Assembly (NCBI GenBank): GCA_031260745.1
Contig: JAISKY010000179.1
Span: forward strand, 1 to 9,713
Source: Oscillospiraceae bacterium
GTDB taxonomy: Bacteria > Bacillota > Clostridia > Oscillospirales > Oscillospiraceae
Direction of reading: 5' to 3'
DNA: 9,713 bases
Shown here: positions 5,492 through 9,713 of the stretch, one piece after another
Layout of the letters: the number at the start of each line of letters is the position of its first letter
How positions within the stretch are numbered: the stretch's first letter is position 1
Notes under the pieces: model-generated
Databases searched by the model: none
What the model was told of the DNA's origin: nothing
What the model saw: the letters and a program-made list of their open reading frames with translations, nothing else
Made by a program: the position numbers and the translations under genes

Positions 5492-6826
5492 GTGACTCAC
5501 CGTTATACTTTGGGCGGCTTTAACATCGTGATTGACTGCAACAGCGGCTCAATCCACGCTTGTGACGAGCTGACCTCCGAACTTATCGCGCTTCGCGAAG
5601 TTAATGACGCGGAGCGCGCGTTAGTGTTGGCTTCGGAGCGTTTTCCGGACATTTCCAACACCGAACTTCGCGAAATCATTACCGAAATCGACGAACTTGC
5701 CGCAAACGGTCAACTATTCGCGCCGCCGTCCGATTTTGAGCCTAAGCGGAGCGGCGAATCTCAAATCGTCAAAGCGCTGTGTCTGAATATCTCGCACGCG
5801 TGTAATCTGCGTTGTTCGTACTGCTTTGCAAGTAAAGCGACTAACGATAACGCGCTTATGAGCTTCGGCGTCGGCAAAGCCGCGCTTGATTTCTTAGTCG
5901 CGAACTCCGGTTCGCGCCGGAATCTTGAGGTTGATTTTTTCGGCGGCGAACCGCTGTTGAACTGGGACGTTGTGAAACAATTAGTCGCCTACGCGCGGAG
6001 TATTGAGCTTGCCGCAAAGAAGAATTTCCGCTTCACGCTTACGACTAACGGCGTCTTATTAGACGAAGACGTAGAAAATTTCGCTAACCGCGAATTTACC
6101 AATGTCGTGCTTAGCCTTGACGGACGCAGAGAAACTCACGACCGTTTCCGCAAGACCGTTAGCGGTGAAAGCAGTTACGATACGGTTGTTCCAAAATTCC
6201 GGCAGTTTGTGAAAAACCGCGTCGGCGGTTATTACATTCGCGGTACGTATACCCGCGAGAACCTTGACTTCTTGAGCGACATACTTAAAATGCGCGAGCT
6301 TGGCTTCGAGCATTTGTCAATCGAACCCGTAGTATGCTCCGACGACGAGCCTTACGCGCTCCGCGAAAGTGATTTGCCCGTTATCTTTGAGCAATATGAA
6401 AAACTCGCCGAGGAAATGACAAAACGCGAGTTCACTTTCTATCACTACAACCTTGACTTGGAAAACGGACCGTGTTTGCATAAACGCGTAGCGGGTTGCG
6501 GAAGCGGCTCGGAGTATCTTGCCGTTACTCCCGACGGTACGCTGTATCCGTGTCATCAGTTCGTCGGCGACCCGAAATTCGCGATGGGCGACGTTTTCAC
6601 CGGCGTGACAAAGCCGGAAATTCGCGCCGGATTCGCTAATCGGAGCATACTAACAATGCCGGAATGTAAAACCTGCTGGGCAAGGCTTTGGTGCGCCGGA
6701 GGCTGCGCCGCGAATTCGTATCACGCTACGGGAAACATAGACGGTACGTACAAACTAGGTTGTGAGCTATTCAAAAAACGCTTGGAGTGCGCGATATTTT
6801 TGAAGTTTGCCGTCAACGGCGAATGA
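5492..6826 (+). CDS. scfB: SCIFF maturase, radical SAM/SPASM thioether-forming enzyme
   Basis: 444 residues, typical of the family (CteB, Tte1186). The N-terminus (about 1-85, beginning MTHRYTLGGFNIVIDCNSGS) is the PqqD-like peptide-recognition part. The radical SAM core (about 93-300) has C104, C108 and C111 (CNLRCSYC) and the SAM-binding GGEP at 151-154. The SPASM domain has the auxiliary-cluster cysteines C328, C336, C354, C392, C395, C401, C405 and C424, so two extra [4Fe-4S] clusters are expected. It reductively cleaves SAM and forms Cys thioether links in the SCIFF peptide encoded directly upstream. Translation starts at GTG 5492, immediately after the SCIFF stop (TAAGTG), with no clear Shine-Dalgarno, so it probably depends on coupling and is made in lower amount. 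The last codons form part of the terminator stem. All catalytic cysteines are intact, so the enzyme should be active even though its substrate is unusual. Confidence 0.96.
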   Translation: MTHRYTLGGFNIVIDCNSGSIHACDELTSELIALREVNDAERALVLASERFPDISNTELREIITEIDELAANGQLFAPPSDFEPKRSGESQIVKALCLNISHACNLRCSYCFASKATNDNALMSFGVGKAALDFLVANSGSRRNLEVDFFGGEPLLNWDVVKQLVAYARSIELAAKKNFRFTLTTNGVLLDEDVENFANREFTNVVLSLDGRRETHDRFRKTVSGESSYDTVVPKFRQFVKNRVGGYYIRGTYTRENLDFLSDILKMRELGFEHLSIEPVVCSDDEPYALRESDLPVIFEQYEKLAEEMTKREFTFYHYNLDLENGPCLHKRVAGCGSGSEYLAVTPDGTLYPCHQFVGDPKFAMGDVFTGVTKPEIRAGFANRSILTMPECKTCWARLWCAGGCAANSYHATGNIDGTYKLGCELFKKRLECAIFLKFAVNGE

Positions 6827-6847
6827 TTATTCGCCGTTGCATTTTTA
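6814..6847 (+). terminator. Intrinsic terminator overlapping the maturase stop codon
   Basis: A perfect 11-bp stem, CAACGGCGAAT (6814-6824) against ATTCGCCGTTG (6829-6839), has loop GATT, followed by CATTTTTA. The 5' arm encodes the last residues (Asn-Gly-Glu) and the first base of the TGA stop at 6824-6826. It closes the PLP-SCIFF-maturase unit and insulates it from the promoter at 6862. Confidence 0.87.
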
Positions 6848-6861
6848 TGTGCCGCAACCGC

Positions 6862-6890
6862 TTGACAATCGGCGCGGATTGTGCTAAAAT
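6862..6890 (+). promoter_or_regulatory. Sigma-A-type promoter of the MBL-fold hydrolase gene
   Basis: TTGACA (6862-6867), a 17-base spacer and TAAAAT (6885-6890) with TGC just before the -10. Transcription should begin near 6897, giving a leader of about 30 bases ahead of ATG 6926. The upstream in-frame ATG at 6889 or TTG/GTG-type starts near 6881 lie within the promoter and are unlikely to be translated. Confidence 0.85.
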
Positions 6891-6909
6891 GTACTCAAAG
6901 TATTATTTT

Positions 6910-6915
6910 AGGAGG
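6910..6915 (+). promoter_or_regulatory. Ribosome binding site fixing the MBL-fold start at 6926
   Basis: AGGAGG lies ten bases before ATG 6926. It selects this start over the longer in-frame reading that begins at 6881 within the promoter. Confidence 0.88.
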
Positions 6916-6925
6916 AATTTTATCA

Positions 6926-7828
6926 ATGGCATTTGAAGTACGCGAAAACCCACGCAGGAAGGGCAGTAAGCTCCGGACGATTGCCTGTATCAGCGACGAG
7001 AACGGATTTAAGGTCGCCAGCGTAATCATCGCGGGCGAGAAGAAATGCGCCGTAGTGGACGCTCAGTGGACGATGAGCTACGGCTATCGCGTGTTGGCGG
7101 AAGTCCTCGACAGAGGGCTGGAACTCGAAACCATCTACGTTACGCACGCTCACCCCGACCATTACTTCGGCACGGAGGCGTTACTTAAACATTTCCCGGA
7201 CGCGAAAGTCATCGCTTTGCCTGACGTGTGTAAGACGTTACAAGGTCAGTTCACCGCTAAAAAAGACGAGTGGGTTGACCAAATCGGAGAGCTAAACGTG
7301 CCTAAGTACGACAGCCCCGCGACGCCTATGTCAGCTCCGGAGTATCAAATCGACGGGAAAAACTTCCACTTCTTTGTCGAGGGTGAGGAAATCGTATGCT
7401 GGGGCGAGGTAATGGGCGACCTTCGCTACAACACCGTCGTTACAATTCCGTCGTTGAGTACGCTTATCGGAAGCGATATGCTGTTCAATCAGGCTCACCC
7501 GTTCACCTGCGAGGTCACCGCGGACGAGCGTAAGCAATGGATTGCCGATATGGAGAAATTCAAAGCTATGGGCTTTGAAACCGTTATCCCCGGTCACGCG
7601 AAACACGGTCTGCCGTTCGACGACAGCAGTTACGATTTCACGATTGCCTACGTTAAGGCAACGGACGAGTTGCTTGCCAAGTGCAAAACGTCGTTTGAGT
7701 TCTACTACAATATGCGCCAGCTATTCAAAGAAGCGGAACTCTGGAAGTCCGACGAGATGAACGCCCGCGTACTCTACAACGAGCGCGAGTGGGACTGGCG
7801 CGACGACGACGCCACCAACGGTCACTAA
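6926..7828 (+). CDS. MBL-fold metallo-hydrolase
   Basis: 300 residues of the metallo-beta-lactamase fold, cytoplasmic with no signal peptide. The metal motif is THAHPDHYFG (73-82): H74, H76, D78, H79. Later ligands are D184 in LIGSDMLFN and H224 in VIPGHAKHG. The His usually found between these (GHT/GHS-type motif) is not evident; the equivalent stretch reads VMGDLRYNTVVTIPSLSTLIGSD (162-184), so one metal site may be altered. The N-terminal strands (about 20-60) are normal. A C-terminal extension of about 70 residues (230-300) is helical and ends in an acidic/aromatic tail (EREWDWRDDDA). The family covers thioesterases, lactonases, glyoxalase-like enzymes and others, so no substrate is proposed. 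The start is decided by AGGAGG at 6910-6915 and by the promoter at 6862-6890. It forms its own unit between two terminators, so no functional tie to SCIFF is implied. Confidence 0.88.
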   Translation: MAFEVRENPRRKGSKLRTIACISDENGFKVASVIIAGEKKCAVVDAQWTMSYGYRVLAEVLDRGLELETIYVTHAHPDHYFGTEALLKHFPDAKVIALPDVCKTLQGQFTAKKDEWVDQIGELNVPKYDSPATPMSAPEYQIDGKNFHFFVEGEEIVCWGEVMGDLRYNTVVTIPSLSTLIGSDMLFNQAHPFTCEVTADERKQWIADMEKFKAMGFETVIPGHAKHGLPFDDSSYDFTIAYVKATDELLAKCKTSFEFYYNMRQLFKEAELWKSDEMNARVLYNEREWDWRDDDATNGH

Positions 7829-7860
7829 TCGGCATCGCCGACAGGCTAACCAATAAACGT

Positions 7861-7896
7861 AAAACCTCCGAAGTCTTTAGGACTTCGGAGGTTTTT
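7861..7896. terminator. Bidirectional intrinsic terminator between MBL hydrolase and ABC ATPase genes
   Basis: A 15-bp perfect stem (7861-7875 against 7881-7895), built on CCTCCGAAGTC / GACTTCGGAGG with flanking A4/T4, has loop TTTAG. It runs into TTTTT on the plus strand and TTTT on the minus strand. It serves both convergent units, which end at 7828 and 7935. Confidence 0.93.
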
Positions 7897-7934
7897 GCGT
7901 ACCGCTCGGCGGAAAACGCTTGAAAATACTATTG

Positions 7935-8729
7935 TCAGCCTAACAGCATATTACCGTCAGCTTCATTGCTGCCGCTTGCCTTTTCAAACATATCGAGTAA
8001 GTCTTTGGTGGTTAGGTTTTTCTTTTGTTCGCCGGAGATGTCTATGATAATCTTACCGTCATACAGCATTACCAACCTGTCGCCGTGAGCAATCGCGTCA
8101 CGCATATTGTGAGTTACCATCATTGTCGTCAGGTTACTGCTTTTAACGATTTGCTCCGAGAGTTCGAGAACTTTTGCGGCGGTTTTGGGGTCTAACGCCG
8201 CCGTATGTTCGTCAAGGAGCAGCAGTTTCGGACGTTTCAAAGTCGCCATTAACAGCGTCAGCGCCTGACGCTGACCTCCGGATAACAACCCGACCTTGCT
8301 TGTAAGGCGATTTTCCAGACCGAGGTCAAACGCGGCGAGTTTCTCGCGGTATTCATCGCGCTCCGCGTGAGAAACGCCCCAGCGCAAACCTCTGCGTCCT
8401 CCGCGGCGTTTGGCAATCGCGAGGTTTTCCACTATCTCCATATTCGCGGCAGTACCCATCATCGGGTCTTGAAAAACTCTGCCGATGAACTGGGCGCGTT
8501 TGTACTCCGGTAAACGCGTTACGTCTTTACCGTCAATTGAGATTGTTCCGGCGTCAACGCCATAAACACCCGCAACTGCGGACAGCAGCGTCGATTTGCC
8601 CGCGCCGTTACCGCCGATTACGGAAACGAACTCACCCGTTTTAAGGTGAAGTGACACACCGTTAAGCGCGACTTTTTCATTTACCGTGCCCGCGTTAAAT
8701 GTCTTGAAAATGTTTTCTACTTTCAGCAT
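7935..8729 (-). CDS. ABC transporter ATP-binding protein, COG1101/TrpZ-like
   Basis: 264 residues, one complete ABC ATPase domain: Walker A GGNGAGKST (39-47, K45), Q-loop Q87 in VFQDP, signature LSGGQRQAL (149-157), Walker B LLLLDEHTAALD (169-180, E174) and switch H207 in VTHNM. The long arm with KRRGGRRGLRWGVSHAERDEY (about 107-127) and the DEHTAALDPKTA sequence resemble the ATPases that partner COG4120 permeases, as in the streptococcal TrpXYZ system. It would sit on the inner face of the membrane and power uptake by the permease encoded upstream. Four bases separate it from the permease stop, and its Shine-Dalgarno (AAAGG near 8737-8741) is inside the permease end, so translation is coupled. 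The substrate is not shown by sequence; aromatic amino acids such as tryptophan are the best-known precedent, but the family is broader. Confidence 0.92.
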   Translation of the reverse strand: MLKVENIFKTFNAGTVNEKVALNGVSLHLKTGEFVSVIGGNGAGKSTLLSAVAGVYGVDAGTISIDGKDVTRLPEYKRAQFIGRVFQDPMMGTAANMEIVENLAIAKRRGGRRGLRWGVSHAERDEYREKLAAFDLGLENRLTSKVGLLSGGQRQALTLLMATLKRPKLLLLDEHTAALDPKTAAKVLELSEQIVKSSNLTTMMVTHNMRDAIAHGDRLVMLYDGKIIIDISGEQKKNLTTKDLLDMFEKASGSNEADGNMLLG

Positions 8730-8733
8730 TCGA

Positions 8734-9639
8734 TTACCTTTCTTTCGGGCGTTTCATTGACTTAATCAGCGTTCGCAAATTCGCCTGAGCCATCGGCAGC
8801 GTAAGCGCGATTGTTACCGTCGCCGATACGAACAGTTTCAGGTCGTTCGCCGCAAGCCCCAGCTTTATTACGATTGCGATAATTACGCGATACGTTACCG
8901 CGCCGAAAATCACGGAAATCAGCGTATTTTTGAACGACTTAGTACCAAACAGAACTTCGCCGATAATCAGCGACGCAAGACCAATTACGATTGAACCCAT
9001 ACCCATCGTTATGTCCGAGAATGTCTGGTGTTGAGCGATAAGCGCTCCGGCAAGTCCTACAAGTCCGTTTGACAGCATAAGCCCCAGGATTATCATCGCG
9101 GAAGTATTAATTCCCTGCGCTCTGACCATACTTGGGTTACTCCCCGTAGCTCTGACCGCGCTTCCGAGTTCCGTACCGAAAAACCAGTAAAGCAGCGCGA
9201 CCAATACGGCAAGTACGACTACGCCGACAATCAGCGACGGAACGCTTGCCGGTAGATTTAGCTGCTCAAACGGAGTAAACACCGACGGAACTTTGAACGG
9301 TAACAGCGGCGTGTTAGGTCGCCCCATAACTCTAAGGTTAATTGAATACAGCGCTGTAAGCGTCAGTATGCCTGATAACAGCGCGGGTATACGTAACTTC
9401 GTGTGCAGTATTCCCGTAATCAGCCCTGCGGCAAGCCCAAGCACAAAAGCCATAGCGGTCGCGAAAAACGGACTGAACCCCGCGGTTATCATTCTCGCGG
9501 CGATTGACGCGCCTAAGACAATCGTACCTTCTACCGTTAAATCCGCGATGTCCAGTACGCGATATGTGATGAATACTCCGAGAACCATTATAGCCCACAA
9601 TAATCCCAGCGAAACCGCTCCGGTCATTATCGTCGGCAT
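8734..9639 (-). CDS. ABC transporter permease, COG4120/TrpY-like (start uncertain, possibly partial)
   Basis: From ATG 9639 it is 301 residues with about nine hydrophobic segments (near 5-25, 38-52, 58-78, 84-101, 134-154, 181-203, 213-231, 240-259, 268-284), and a cytoplasmic coupling loop with ATGSNPSMVRAQGINTS (164-180). The stretch GVFITYRVLDIADLTVEGTI (21-40) is characteristic of the BPD_transp_2 permeases of COG4120 used for amino-acid-like substrates. It forms the membrane channel for the ATPase encoded four bases downstream. The substrate-binding protein expected in this operon is not in the window and may lie to the right. The start is doubtful: no good ribosome site precedes 9639, and the frame remains open to the window edge for 24 more codons that read like a basic residue cluster plus a hydrophobic helix. 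Confidence 0.9.
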   Translation of the reverse strand: MPTIMTGAVSLGLLWAIMVLGVFITYRVLDIADLTVEGTIVLGASIAARMITAGFSPFFATAMAFVLGLAAGLITGILHTKLRIPALLSGILTLTALYSINLRVMGRPNTPLLPFKVPSVFTPFEQLNLPASVPSLIVGVVVLAVLVALLYWFFGTELGSAVRATGSNPSMVRAQGINTSAMIILGLMLSNGLVGLAGALIAQHQTFSDITMGMGSIVIGLASLIIGEVLFGTKSFKNTLISVIFGAVTYRVIIAIVIKLGLAANDLKLFVSATVTIALTLPMAQANLRTLIKSMKRPKER

Positions 9640-9713
9640 CGCTATCCATAAAATAACAAGCGCAACTGCCGCCGCTATTTTTACCGTTAACGGCAGTATT
9701 TTGTCTTTTGAAA

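Noticed and set aside
6881..6925. Fifteen-residue N-terminal extension of the MBL hydrolase (MLKCTQSIILGGILS)
   Set aside because: It is translated from promoter and leader sequence. AGGAGG precedes ATG 6926.
7829..7841. Small hairpin TCGGC-ATC-GCCGA after the MBL stop
   Set aside because: The stem has only five pairs, and the strong terminator 20 bases downstream explains the end of the transcript.
9338..9649. 103-codon minus-strand frame overlapping the permease
   Set aside because: Its product is rich in Arg, Asp, Asn and Gly with no domain features, and it is an out-of-frame reading of the permease gene.

Overview
The window looks like a chromosomal piece of an anaerobic, acetyl-CoA-pathway (Wood-Ljungdahl) bacterium, most likely a clostridial Firmicute. 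The basis is an acs cluster (acsD end, acsC, acsE, acsV) next to a SCIFF peptide and its radical-SAM maturase, a pair nearly universal in Clostridia. Base composition looks balanced, Shine-Dalgarno sites are purine-rich, and the promoters are sigma-A-like with extended -10 elements. No mobile element, CRISPR array, rRNA or tRNA was recognised.

Region 1 (1-4296) is the methyl-transfer arm of the pathway. It holds the 3' end of acsD (CFeSP small subunit), acsC (CFeSP large subunit), acsE (methyltetrahydrofolate:CFeSP methyltransferase) and acsV (ATP-dependent reductive activator of CFeSP). AcsE would load methyl groups on the cobalt of AcsCD, and AcsV would rescue the Co(II) form. CODH/ACS itself (acsA, acsB) is not in the window. 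The run is interrupted between acsE and acsV by a 67-codon gene on the opposite strand, with its own consensus promoter and a terminator hairpin.

Region 2 (4304-6845) is a compact unit: a short Orn/Lys/Arg-decarboxylase-like PLP enzyme, the 50-residue SCIFF precursor (absent from simple ORF lists because of its length) and its SPASM maturase. The junctions are ATGA and TAA/GTG, so the three are tightly coupled. A near-consensus promoter straddles the annotated start of the PLP gene, and an intrinsic terminator overlaps the stop codon of the maturase. The SCIFF core has Gly where the usual thioether-acceptor Thr sits, and it carries an extra Cys; this is the most interesting observation here.

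Region 3 (6862-7896) is a single-gene unit: promoter, MBL-fold hydrolase and a strong bidirectional terminator. Region 4 (7935-9713, minus strand) holds the ATPase and permease of a COG1101/COG4120-type (TrpXYZ-like) ABC importer. Its substrate-binding protein would lie beyond the right edge.
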